Program-made: the position numbers and the translations under genes
Shown: positions 9,071-16,838 of the stretch, piece by piece
Layout: each line of letters begins with the position of its first letter
How positions within the stretch are numbered: the first letter of the stretch is position 1
Assembly: GCF_000967495.1 (NCBI RefSeq)
Contig: NZ_JXXU01000018.1
Span: 1 to 64,000 of the forward strand
Reading direction: 5' to 3'
Source: Vibrio neptunius
GTDB lineage: Bacteria > Pseudomonadota > Gammaproteobacteria > Enterobacterales > Vibrionaceae
Length of the DNA stretch: 64,000 nucleotides
The notes under the pieces: generated by a model
Databases searched by the model: none
What the model was told of the DNA's origin: nothing
What the model saw: only the letters and a program-made list of their open reading frames with translations

Positions 9071-9892
9071 ATGATTACGTGGAAGCAACCACTACAAGAA
9101 TTTGAATGGCTTATACACCAAGTTTGGTATCTCGAATTGGGCGTTGGTGAAATGCTAGAACAAAAACCTAAACTGATCCCTAACCCAAGACCTCACTTGT
9201 TGTTTACCCCTGATGAACAGCAGTATTGCTATGAGAATGATTTGCTTAAACTCGAAGGTCGAGGCAGTCATCTACTCTCGATTAGTCAGCAGCTGCTGAC
9301 CTTGGAAGACAAAGCCCCATTGAAACGTATCGGTATCACATTTAGACCTGAAGGGCTCTACCTTCTTGATCCCTCTGGCAGCCTGAATACAAATCACTGT
9401 GACTGGCCCGATTGGCTGGCCACAATGTTTGGCCCCTCGTTACAAAACCAGTTGTGGAGTTCAAACGGTAAGTTAGACTTGCTTGATGTGCTCCATCATC
9501 ACTTCCTCCAGCTCAACCTTGATAAGAGAAAAGACCGCGCTTTTTCTATCACACAGAAAGTCACCACAATGGTAGAAAGTCGCCTATCTGATTGGAACAT
9601 CGATCAGATTGCAGACCAGTGTGCATGTTCTAGGCGCACGTTAGAAAGGCACTTTAAGCAAGTGACTGGGCTTAGCGTAAAGCAATATCTCATGATGATG
9701 AAACTGGAAGAGATAGTGCTGTCTATCTATGCTCAGGATACCGAGCCCGACTGGGCTGAATTTGCACAAGCATTTGGTTTTAGTGATCAATCCCATTTAA
9801 TTCGCCAGCTCAAAAATCAGCTCAATCGGACACCAGCTAAGTATCTCAAAAACCGAGACCTGACTATCGACATCTACGGAGATTTCCAATAG
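9071..9892 (+). CDS. AraC-family transcriptional regulator
   Basis: A 273-residue regulator. The N-terminal part (PRPHLLFTPD..., KRIGITFRPEGLY) resembles the DUF6597-type sensor domain found in many AraC proteins. The C-terminal pair of helix-turn-helix motifs spans about 165-265: IADQCACSRRTLERHFKQVTGLSVKQYL, then FAQAFGFSDQSHLIRQLKNQLNRTPAKYL. The effector and targets are unknown. It is divergent from the secreted hydrolase gene, and the GNAT gene lies 71 bases downstream. Either could be a target. Confidence 0.85.
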   Translation: MITWKQPLQEFEWLIHQVWYLELGVGEMLEQKPKLIPNPRPHLLFTPDEQQYCYENDLLKLEGRGSHLLSISQQLLTLEDKAPLKRIGITFRPEGLYLLDPSGSLNTNHCDWPDWLATMFGPSLQNQLWSSNGKLDLLDVLHHHFLQLNLDKRKDRAFSITQKVTTMVESRLSDWNIDQIADQCACSRRTLERHFKQVTGLSVKQYLMMMKLEEIVLSIYAQDTEPDWAEFAQAFGFSDQSHLIRQLKNQLNRTPAKYLKNRDLTIDIYGDFQ

Positions 9893-9963
9893 CACTTGTC
9901 GCAAATATCCAATTTTCGGTACAGATCCTGATCTACCATGCTGAGCAAATGGAGAGGTACACA

Positions 9964-10554
9964 ATGACATACACAGCATTACAAAGTGGGCACTCATTCC
10001 CTTTAAGTGACACGCTAAGCATCCAACTAATTCAACGTGACGACCTAAACGATATAATCGCTATGCTCAACGACCATAAGGTGAATGCCTATTTGTTCTT
10101 CGCACCTGCTGCGGACAGCATGTATCAGGCGTTTTTTGAGCCCATTATTGAAAACACGGAGCAAGCGGCTGAAAAAGGAAGTTGGCCAGACAGCCCAACA
10201 TTTGTCATTCGAGACCAACAAGGCCACTACATGGGCATGTGCGGGTTGTCTAAAGTCATGTTTCTCGAAGGTAACTATGAAGTTGGGTATCAACTTCCCG
10301 TCCACGCATGGGGCAAAGGGATCGCTACTCGCGCCTGTCGCTTGCTCACCGATATTGCATTCACCGAGTTAGGTAGCCACAAAGTCAGTGCAGACTGCTA
10401 TGGCGCTAACATAGGTTCATACAAAACGATGGAGAAGTGCGGTTTTTCATTTGAAGGCCGTCAAGTTGACTACTACAAGGTTGAGTCAGGATTCGACGAC
10501 AAGGTGTATTACGGTATCACCGCTAATCAATACTTCAAAGTGTTGAGCACATAA
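9964..10554 (+). CDS. GNAT acetyltransferase, RimJ/RimL type
   Basis: A 196-residue N-acetyltransferase. The acetyl-CoA loop region GYQLPVHAWGKGIATRA and the C-terminal KVSADCYGANIGSYKTMEKCGFSFEG are typical of Acetyltransf_3 (RimJ/RimL, spermidine/serine acetyltransferase-like) proteins. The acceptor substrate is unknown. ATG 9964 is chosen because GGAGAGG precedes it; an in-frame ATG at 9949 would overlap this ribosome-binding site. Confidence 0.85.
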   Translation: MTYTALQSGHSFPLSDTLSIQLIQRDDLNDIIAMLNDHKVNAYLFFAPAADSMYQAFFEPIIENTEQAAEKGSWPDSPTFVIRDQQGHYMGMCGLSKVMFLEGNYEVGYQLPVHAWGKGIATRACRLLTDIAFTELGSHKVSADCYGANIGSYKTMEKCGFSFEGRQVDYYKVESGFDDKVYYGITANQYFKVLST

Positions 10555-10684
10555 ACATCTTCAAGATGGGTCACAAATATTGCCAACTGTGCAACGTTTC
10601 TAAATAGTGAAGCTAGACCAACAGCAGGGCATTACCTTACACTCTCGTCACTGGGCCCATCAATCAAAATAAGGAGGACCCCCC

Positions 10685-10765
10685 ATGACTAAGTGTGAAT
10701 TGCATTTCGCACGCTTCTTCAGCGAACGTGCAAGCTCAAGTTTTACTGGTATCGTGCTGCGATAA
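10685..10765 (+). CDS. Probable 26-codon leader peptide of the ABC-F gene
   Basis: A short ORF (MTKCELHFARFFSERASSSF, then TGIVLR and stop) behind AAGGAGG, one of the strongest ribosome-binding sites in the window, 7 bases before the ATG. It lies 119 bases upstream of an ABC-F ATPase gene. Its last codons form one arm of a long hairpin. The family is unknown, and the function as a regulatory leader is inferred from position and structure. Confidence 0.55.
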   Translation: MTKCELHFARFFSERASSSFTGIVLR

Positions 10766-10866
10766 CCTTTGCTTGAGCGAAGATTAATACATACAGACTA
10801 GAGTCTCTTCTCTCTGGCTTACAGGGTTATCGTCAGCAATGTTTGACGAAAGGCATCTCCATGCCT
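10755..10866 (+). promoter_or_regulatory. Candidate attenuator with alternative hairpins
   Basis: The bases over the leader's final codons (10755-10767, TGCTGCGATAACC) pair with 10825-10838 (GGTTATCG-T-CAGCA), 13 pairs with one bulge. The 3' arm can instead form CGTCA...TGACG (10831-10848). A third hairpin, AGGCAT-CTCC-ATGCCT (10851-10866), sits just before the ABC-F start, which has only a weak ribosome-binding site. The first two structures are mutually exclusive, as in ribosome-controlled attenuation. Confidence 0.5.
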
Positions 10867-10884
10867 GTAATTCTTGAGTAAGTT

Positions 10885-12633
10885 ATGAGCACTTTACTAT
10901 CTGCACAATCTATTTCTTATCAAACGACTTCAGCTCCTTTGCTTGAAGACATTTCTTTCACTGTAAAAAAAGGCGACCGAATCGGCTTAGTCGGTCACAA
11001 CGGTTGCGGTAAAAGTACCCTTCTGAATCTGCTTCATGGTGGAATTCAAGCAAATGCCGGAACCATTACAACAGCAAGCCATTGCCAATTAGAATGCGTG
11101 GAGCAACACCTTCCACAATCTTTGCTGCGCCAGTCAATGATGGATGCTGTACTTGATCGTTTACCTGACAGTGAACGACTCAGTCAACGTTGGCGAGCTG
11201 AACTCATTCTTTCAGAAATGGGGTTCGATTCATCACAATGGTCATATGCCGCTTCTGGCTTAAGTGGCGGTCAGCATACGCGCTTGCTGTTAGCTAGAGC
11301 ATTGATCGTGGAACCCGACCTACTCTTACTGGATGAACCAAGTAATCACCTTGATCTGACAACACTACTTTGGTTAGAACAGTTCTTGCTGCACTGGAAT
11401 GGGAGTTTCGTACTCGTATCACACGACCGAAGGTTGCTGGACAACACCACCAATTGCACCTGGATACTGCGTGACAATAGCCTGCACTTCTTTCAACTGC
11501 CCTGCTCCCAAGCTTTGGAAATGCTTGAGGCACGTGATGACGCTGACATGCAACGTCATCAAGCGGAGCAAAAAGAAATCGACCGTATTGAGAAAAGTGC
11601 GAAACGCCTCGCTGTTTGGGGACATGTTTACGACAATGAAGACTTATCGCGAAAAGCCAAGAACATGGAAAAACGCGTTGAGAAGCTAAAAGGCGACCAG
11701 ACGATACTCACGTCTGGGACACCATGGAAGTTGGAGTTAAAAGGCGAACGTTTAAAAGCGGACCGCTTACTGCAAATATCCGATCTGGATGTTTCGCCAT
11801 CGTCCAAAGCTCCATGCTTATTCAATATCGTGGCTAACCAATTGAAAAGTGGCGATCGGGTAGCCATTGTTGGCAAAAATGGAGGGGGGAAATCAACCTT
11901 GTTGAAAACGCTATGGCAAAGCTACCATCAGGATGATGCGGTACAACATAGTATTGTGTTTCATCCTAGGGCCAACGTTGGTTTTTACGATCAAAGCCTT
12001 AAGCAACTCGACGATAACAAAACCCTATTGGATGCTCTGGCGAGCTTCACTTCTGTACCAGAAGAAAAGCGTAAGATGGCGTTGATCAGCGCTGGATTCC
12101 CGTACCTTAGACACAATCAGAAAGTTCATCAACTGAGTGGTGGTGAACGATCTCGCTTGTTGCTTATCGGGTTAACTCTAGCAAACTACCACCTTCTCTT
12201 GCTCGATGAGCCAACCAATCATTTGGATCTCAAAGGCAAAGAAGAACTGGCAGAAACGTTGGCCAATTTTTCAGGTGGATTATTGCTTGTCACTCATGAC
12301 AGAGAATTGATTGAAGCAAGCTGCAATCGCTTTTGGTATATCAAGGGGAATTCTCTGGAGGAATGGTTAGACCCGCAACAGCTGTACCAAGCAATGAGTT
12401 CAGAGTCATCTCTTGCCTCAAATGAAACAGCAATCGAAGAAACTCAAGTAGCGACTCCTTTCCCTCTGACGGACGGGCTCGCTGATGAAGAGCAGTTAAT
12501 TGAAAAACTCTATGACCTCGAAACAAAACTGGAGGAAGATGTGTCGAGAAAAACCAAGCACCAAAAGCCTAAGCTTCAGGCTTTGTGGCGCAAAGAGATT
12601 GCTCTCATTAATCAACAACTGGGAATTGAATAG
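10885..12633 (+). CDS. ABC-F family ATPase (ribosome-associated, possible antibiotic protection)
   Basis: A 582-residue soluble protein with two ATPase cassettes and no membrane segments. Cassette 1 has GHNGCGKST, LSGGQHTRLLLARAL and LLLLDEPSNHLDL. Cassette 2 has GKNGGGKST, LSGGERSRLLLIGL and LLLLDEPTNHLDL. The charged linker between them (about 215-275) is the P-site tRNA interaction motif region, and the C-terminus is a charged helical tail. ABC-F proteins act on the ribosome, either as translation factors (EttA, Uup, YheS) or by displacing ribosome-bound antibiotics (Vga, Msr, OptrA). Which applies cannot be settled from the sequence. The leader peptide and hairpins upstream favour an inducible protection role. 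Confidence 0.9.
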   Translation: MSTLLSAQSISYQTTSAPLLEDISFTVKKGDRIGLVGHNGCGKSTLLNLLHGGIQANAGTITTASHCQLECVEQHLPQSLLRQSMMDAVLDRLPDSERLSQRWRAELILSEMGFDSSQWSYAASGLSGGQHTRLLLARALIVEPDLLLLDEPSNHLDLTTLLWLEQFLLHWNGSFVLVSHDRRLLDNTTNCTWILRDNSLHFFQLPCSQALEMLEARDDADMQRHQAEQKEIDRIEKSAKRLAVWGHVYDNEDLSRKAKNMEKRVEKLKGDQTILTSGTPWKLELKGERLKADRLLQISDLDVSPSSKAPCLFNIVANQLKSGDRVAIVGKNGGGKSTLLKTLWQSYHQDDAVQHSIVFHPRANVGFYDQSLKQLDDNKTLLDALASFTSVPEEKRKMALISAGFPYLRHNQKVHQLSGGERSRLLLIGLTLANYHLLLLDEPTNHLDLKGKEELAETLANFSGGLLLVTHDRELIEASCNRFWYIKGNSLEEWLDPQQLYQAMSSESSLASNETAIEETQVATPFPLTDGLADEEQLIEKLYDLETKLEEDVSRKTKHQKPKLQALWRKEIALINQQLGIE

Positions 12634-12664
12634 CTCTCAGCTTGATAGTGACTTTCTTTAAGCA

Positions 12665-12696
12665 AAAGTCGCCTACTCAAGGCGGCTTTCTTGTTT
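12665..12696 (+). terminator. Rho-independent terminator after the ABC-F gene
   Basis: Stem 12665-12673 with 12681-12689 (AAAGTCGCC/GGCGGCTTT, one G-T pair), followed by CTTGTTT. Confidence 0.75.
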
Positions 12697-12762
12697 AGTT
12701 CAACGACTTCTATTTGACGTAAACCCGCACTCATCGCTAGTATCAGCCTCATTAATACTAGA

Positions 12763-13785
12763 ATGATAAAAATTGATATGACAGGACAAAAAGTACGCTG
12801 GGGTATTGCCGGCCTAGGGAAAATTGCCCATCGCTTTACCGCCGATCTCACTCAGCACGTCAATAACGCGACTCTCTACGCCGTCGCAGCCAGAGATGAA
12901 CAGCGCGCGAATGCTTTTGCCCAGCACTATCAGGCTGCCCACGCTTACTCTTCTTACCAAGCCATGGCAGAAGACCCAAATGTTGATGCCGTATATATTG
13001 CGACTATCCATCCATTTCACAAAAGCATGGTTGATCTGTTCTTGAAACACCGCAAGCACGTTCTGGTTGAAAAGCCAGCGTTCACTAACACCCAAGACTG
13101 GGACGACATGAAGACACTGGCAGATAGACAAGGCCTATTGCTCATGGAAGCAATGAAGTCAGTCACTTTCCCTGCTTATCGAGCATTACGAGATTTCATT
13201 CAAAACAATAGCATTGAGATAGAATCAGTCGAAGCGGCGTTCGGCAACTGGCATGAGTTTGATATTCAACAGCAAATATTTAACCCTAACCTATGCGGCG
13301 GTGCGACTTTAGATGTCGGTGTTTATGCGCTCTGGCTGTACGCGGATCTTTGCCAACTCAAACAGAGTGAGATCCAACCGCCATCAGTGACCTATCAAAA
13401 ACACAATACTGAATCCAAGGTCGATGAAACCGTGGAGTTTACGTTTAATCACGGTATCAAGGGCAAGATTGGCGCTTCAATCAGCCAAGACCTAAAACGT
13501 GTTGCGACAATACGTGGTCCCGAAGTTGAAATTGTTATCCAAGATAAGTGGTGGAATCCAACCGTCATTGATATCACATACAAAGATGAACATACCCAGA
13601 TCTCACACATACCTGCAGGCGGTGGATTTGAGTTTGAAGCTGCTCACTTATCCCAGCTGATCATTGATGGTAAATCGAGCTCGGACTTCGTTCCTCATCA
13701 AACCAGTCGTCAGGTGATTGCTCTCATGGAGCGAAGCCTGAAAGACAATGGGTTCTCGCACTTGCTTCACGCCTCTCATCAATAA
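12763..13785 (+). CDS. Gfo/Idh/MocA-family NAD(P) oxidoreductase
   Basis: A 340-residue dehydrogenase. The Rossmann motif WGIAGLGKIAHRF is at about 13-25, followed by AVAARD, the VDAVYIATIHPFH strand and the EKP motif (VLVEKPAFTN). The C-terminal half is the Gfo/Idh/MocA alpha/beta domain with CGGATLDVGVYALWL, a typical trans-dihydrodiol dehydrogenase/sugar dehydrogenase pattern. The substrate is unknown. ATG 12763 is used; ATG 12778 is equally possible because neither has a good ribosome-binding site. The gene appears monocistronic between two terminators. Confidence 0.85.
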   Translation: MIKIDMTGQKVRWGIAGLGKIAHRFTADLTQHVNNATLYAVAARDEQRANAFAQHYQAAHAYSSYQAMAEDPNVDAVYIATIHPFHKSMVDLFLKHRKHVLVEKPAFTNTQDWDDMKTLADRQGLLLMEAMKSVTFPAYRALRDFIQNNSIEIESVEAAFGNWHEFDIQQQIFNPNLCGGATLDVGVYALWLYADLCQLKQSEIQPPSVTYQKHNTESKVDETVEFTFNHGIKGKIGASISQDLKRVATIRGPEVEIVIQDKWWNPTVIDITYKDEHTQISHIPAGGGFEFEAAHLSQLIIDGKSSSDFVPHQTSRQVIALMERSLKDNGFSHLLHASHQ

Positions 13786-13795
13786 CACTAATCAT

Positions 13796-13823
13796 AGCGC
13801 CGAACTTTTCGCTTGGCGCTTTT
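13796..13823 (+). terminator. Rho-independent terminator
   Basis: AGCGCC (13796-13801) pairs with GGCGCT (13815-13820), followed by TTTCATT. It lies between convergent genes. Confidence 0.6.
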
Positions 13824-13826
13824 CAT

Positions 13827-14435
13827 TCATAGTTGCCTAGCGATCTCTCCAACAACAGGCAAGACAGAGACGACTAGCAGCAGCGCCATCAGCCTATTGA
13901 AGGCTTTCAAATAGGCTGGTTTGTCTATGTATCGGCGTAACGAAGAACCAAACACCAACCACACGCCAACACAAGGAAACGAGGCAATAAAAAACATTGA
14001 AGCGATGGTGAGGTTTTGAGTCATATACCCTTCGCCTATTGTCGTAAATGCGGATATCGCACCAATTGCCACAACCCAAGCTTTGGCATTGACCCACTGA
14101 AACAGAGCTCCATTTAGAAAACCAAGCGGTCGATTTCGGCCTTTCTCAGCACTCACACTGTCAGCTATGGCGATCTGCAATGCGAGATACAAGAGGTAAA
14201 GTGTTCCCATGACTTTGACCGCCAGAGAGAGCTGTGGGAACAAAGCAAAAAGTTCACCAAAGCCCAACCCTACCAATAGCAACATCAAAGTAAATCCAAC
14301 ACAAATACCGGTTAACAGCGGCAGGCTGCGTTTAACTCCAAAATTAAGTCCAGATGTCATCACCATGATGTTGTTTGGCCCCGGTGTCACCGAAGATGAA
14401 ACGGCAAACAAAGCGACGGAGAGTAGGTATTCCAT
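13827..14435 (-). CDS. LysE/RhtB-family amino-acid exporter
   Basis: A 202-residue inner-membrane protein with about six hydrophobic segments. It carries the family motif SVTPGPNNIMVMTSGLNFG near the N-terminus and the QWVNAKAWV segment typical of RhtB-like members. LysE/RhtB proteins export amino acids or derivatives; the substrate here is unknown. It is divergent from an XRE-cupin regulator. The shared 161-base spacer carries three TATAAT-containing repeats, so regulation of the exporter by that neighbour is likely. Confidence 0.9.
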   Translation of the reverse strand: MEYLLSVALFAVSSSVTPGPNNIMVMTSGLNFGVKRSLPLLTGICVGFTLMLLLVGLGFGELFALFPQLSLAVKVMGTLYLLYLALQIAIADSVSAEKGRNRPLGFLNGALFQWVNAKAWVVAIGAISAFTTIGEGYMTQNLTIASMFFIASFPCVGVWLVFGSSLRRYIDKPAYLKAFNRLMALLLVVSVLPVVGEIARQL

Positions 14436-14489
14436 AATAAAAGCCTCGACGTTTAGTGGTTACTGTCACCGATTGCAACCGAAGTTAAA

Positions 14490-14570
14490 CATTATAATGA
14501 ACGATAGAATTTTATAATGAACACCATAAAAACGTTTGTCAAATCATGTCATCGTTTTTTATAATGAACG
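14490..14570. promoter_or_regulatory. Three TTATAATGAAC repeats, divergent promoter/operator region
   Basis: Near-identical 12-base units occur at 14492-14503, 14512-14523 and 14559-14570. Each contains the perfect -10 hexamer TATAAT. The first sits in the palindrome CATTATAATG (14490-14499), so it reads as a -10 on both strands. The third, with TTGTCA at 14536-14541 (18-base spacer), makes a sigma-70 promoter for the XRE gene with a start of transcription near 14572. The repeats are probable operators of the XRE-cupin protein (inference). Confidence 0.55.
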
Positions 14571-14596
14571 GAAACACACTGACTAGAGAGAGCATT

Positions 14597-15154
14597 GTGG
14601 ATCAAAGTAAACCGCCAATCGAACAAATCGCTGCCACTCTGAATGCTGAAAGGTTGAATGCTGGCTTAAGTATCGCCGAGGTCGCAAGACGCGCTAACAT
14701 CGCAAAATCGACGCTCTCGCAACTCGAAAATGGCGTTGGAAATCCGAGTATTGAGACGCTCTGGTCCATCTGCGTCGTGCTTGATATTCCTTTTTCTCGT
14801 CTAATTGAAACACCAGCACCTACGACCAAAGTTATTCGCTATGGTAAAGGAGTGAGCGTATTTTCAGAGCAAAAGGATTACCAAGCCATATTACTGGCTG
14901 CCAGTCCAGCAAATGTTTGTCGAGACATCTACTGGATTGACGTTAAACCTGGCCAACCGTTTTTGTCCAAACCACATAACCCTGGAGTTGTTGAGCATGT
15001 CGTGATCGTTAAGGGTCGTGCAAGGCTCGGATTGCAAACCGATCCTTATGAACTTGGCGAAGGGGATTACATTTCGTACCCCGGAGACTTACCACATATG
15101 TTTGAAGCCCTCGAAGAAGAGACTCGAGCGATGCTGATTTCTGAATACCGCTGA
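14597..15154 (+). CDS. XRE-family regulator with C-terminal cupin domain
   Basis: A 185-residue two-domain repressor-type protein. The HTH is IAEVARRANIAKSTLSQLENGVGNPSIETLWSIC. The cupin-2 domain covers the C-terminal half (NPGVVEHVVIVKGRARLG...GDYISYPGDLPHMFEA). This architecture controls amino-acid or amine metabolism and export in many bacteria. GTG 14597, behind AGAGAG, is preferred over ATGs at 14546 and 14564 because those two lie upstream of, or inside, the -10 of the predicted promoter. The likely target is the divergent LysE exporter and itself. Confidence 0.8.
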   Translation: MDQSKPPIEQIAATLNAERLNAGLSIAEVARRANIAKSTLSQLENGVGNPSIETLWSICVVLDIPFSRLIETPAPTTKVIRYGKGVSVFSEQKDYQAILLAASPANVCRDIYWIDVKPGQPFLSKPHNPGVVEHVVIVKGRARLGLQTDPYELGEGDYISYPGDLPHMFEALEEETRAMLISEYR

Positions 15155-15196
15155 TGGCAGAAAGACGAGCAACATGGCTCGCCTTTCTGCTATCAG
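15151..15196. terminator. Long bidirectional hairpin between convergent genes
   Basis: A 20-bp stem (15151-15170 with 15177-15196, one mismatch and one G-T pair) with a 6-base loop. It overlaps the XRE stop codon. There is no long T-run on either side, so termination efficiency is uncertain. Confidence 0.55.
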
Positions 15197-15203
15197 CCTG
15201 ACA

Positions 15204-15797
15204 TCAAATTTCATAGAACCAAGAATCTTGCTGCAAGTCCAACAACTCTGGCTCGCCTCCTTCCAACTGATACAAATGGAATTGTTGTAACGGTGGAGAA
15301 TAGACATGCAGTGTGACTAGAGGTTCATCATCGGCCTGTAAATTAGAAATTTGGTGAATATCGTTGTCTTTGCTAACAGTGACACTACCTTGTTGGTAAT
15401 GGGAGGATTGGGATGCATAAATATGACCATTCGCTGCCGTTGCAAACAAAGTCTCGGTCGCTTCACCATGCAGGACTCGTACGCCACAGGCGGTATTTAA
15501 ATGATCATGAATTTTGCTTCTCTGGCCATTTAGCCAACTCAATATAAGCACTTCACAGTGGTCGTTTTTGAACAATCTCCTGCGACAATAGTTGTCTTGA
15601 TCAAAACTGGATAACGCCTTTATCTCAGTATCATCCAATGCCACCTTTTCAAGTATGAATCTGATCGTTGCAAGCGACAATGGTTTATTAGACAACTTAA
15701 TTTGCTCTATAAACCCCTGGAAATTAAGTCGATAGTCACTATCAAGTAATGCCGATAGTGCTGGTGCTTGCTCTTGAGTTATCGCAGAGTGTCGCAA
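15204..15797 (-). CDS. Cysteine-dioxygenase-like cupin protein
   Basis: A 197-residue protein resembling the type I cysteine dioxygenase family: RRRLFKNDHCEVLILSWLNG, the iron-ligand motif KIHDHLNTACGVRVLHG, and a second histidine in DIHQISN. Such cupins bind Fe(II) and oxidise thiols such as cysteine or 3-mercaptopropionate; the substrate here is unproven. TTG 15797 is chosen because GAGGAGG lies exactly 5 bases before it. The ATG at 15815 and GTG at 15839 lack a usable site. It is convergent with the XRE gene. Confidence 0.7.
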   Translation of the reverse strand: MRHSAITQEQAPALSALLDSDYRLNFQGFIEQIKLSNKPLSLATIRFILEKVALDDTEIKALSSFDQDNYCRRRLFKNDHCEVLILSWLNGQRSKIHDHLNTACGVRVLHGEATETLFATAANGHIYASQSSHYQQGSVTVSKDNDIHQISNLQADDEPLVTLHVYSPPLQQFHLYQLEGGEPELLDLQQDSWFYEI

Positions 15798-16065
15798 ATT
15801 GTCCTCCTCACACATCCTGTTATGTTTTGGCAAATACACCTAGTTATCTTTAGATGTTGCATGAATAGACAATGAGCTGCATAAAAAGTGTCACATAGAA
15901 ATGTCATTCAGAGAAGGTCATCACCATTTTACAAGTAATTAACAAACGGAAAAATTACCTCACAACCTTGAATGCTGTAAACATCTGCTACGACCTCTGA
16001 GACATCGCTTACGCCACAATGAGAATCGCTGTAGAGTATGCATAAACTCAAAAGGACAACATTCA

Positions 16066-16779
16066 ATGACCAAAACGGCTTTAATCACAGGTGCTAGTCG
16101 GGGGATTGGCAAAGCGCTATCTCACTACTTTGCTAACCAAGGCTACAACTTAGTGCTGATTGCCAAGCAAGAAGCCAACCTCAACCGTTTGTTTGATGAT
16201 TTGAAGGACCAGTATCCTCATCTCAGCATAAAAACTCACCATCTAGATTTTGCACAACCCGAAATCGCTGTGAATTCTTTTGAGGGGATTCTCAATCAGC
16301 TAGAAACAATTGATGTTTTAGTAAACAGCGCAGGAGTGCTGAAAGCAGGCCATATAGATCTGACATTTGAACAGTTATCTGAGTTAATCAACGTCAACGT
16401 ACTTTCCACTATCGCAGTGTGCAATGCCGTGGTAGCAAGAATGAAACATCAGGGGTTTGGAGAAATTTACAATCTAGGATCGACTGCTGGGCTATCTCCG
16501 GTACCAAAAATTGCGGCTTACTCAGCCACTAAGTCAGCATTGGTAAGCTATAGCCAGTCCCTCTATCAGGAACTACTACCGCACAATGTTCAAGTGTGTT
16601 GCTTATGTCCAAGCGTTGTCGATACCGATATGACCAATGATGGGCGAATCGAAAACGAACTAAAAATACAACCTCAAGACTTAGCAAAAGCGATAGATTT
16701 TGCCCGTAGCCTATCTACAGGAGCAGCAATGTCTATATTACCTATTCGCTGTAAAGTCATCGACTTGGAAAATAGTTGA
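16066..16779 (+). CDS. Short-chain dehydrogenase/reductase
   Basis: A 237-residue classical SDR with the nucleotide motif TGASRGIG, the NSAGV motif, the catalytic Ser in NLGSTAG and YSATK (Tyr/Lys), then LCPSVVDTDM. The enzyme is an NAD(P)-dependent oxidoreductase of unknown substrate. AAAAGGA precedes the start. It ends at a terminator shared with the convergent subtilase gene. Confidence 0.85.
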   Translation: MTKTALITGASRGIGKALSHYFANQGYNLVLIAKQEANLNRLFDDLKDQYPHLSIKTHHLDFAQPEIAVNSFEGILNQLETIDVLVNSAGVLKAGHIDLTFEQLSELINVNVLSTIAVCNAVVARMKHQGFGEIYNLGSTAGLSPVPKIAAYSATKSALVSYSQSLYQELLPHNVQVCCLCPSVVDTDMTNDGRIENELKIQPQDLAKAIDFARSLSTGAAMSILPIRCKVIDLENS

Positions 16780-16799
16780 TCCGTAATGAAGCAATAAAA

Positions 16800-16821
16800 A
16801 AGGGCTACCACTGTAGCCCTT
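16800..16821 (-). terminator. Terminator between SDR and subtilase genes
   Basis: AAGGGCTAC (16800-16808) with GTAGCCCTT (16813-16821). On the minus strand a TTTTTTATT run follows, so it mainly ends the subtilase gene. Confidence 0.75.
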
Positions 16822-16838
16822 AGCATCTTCACATTAAG

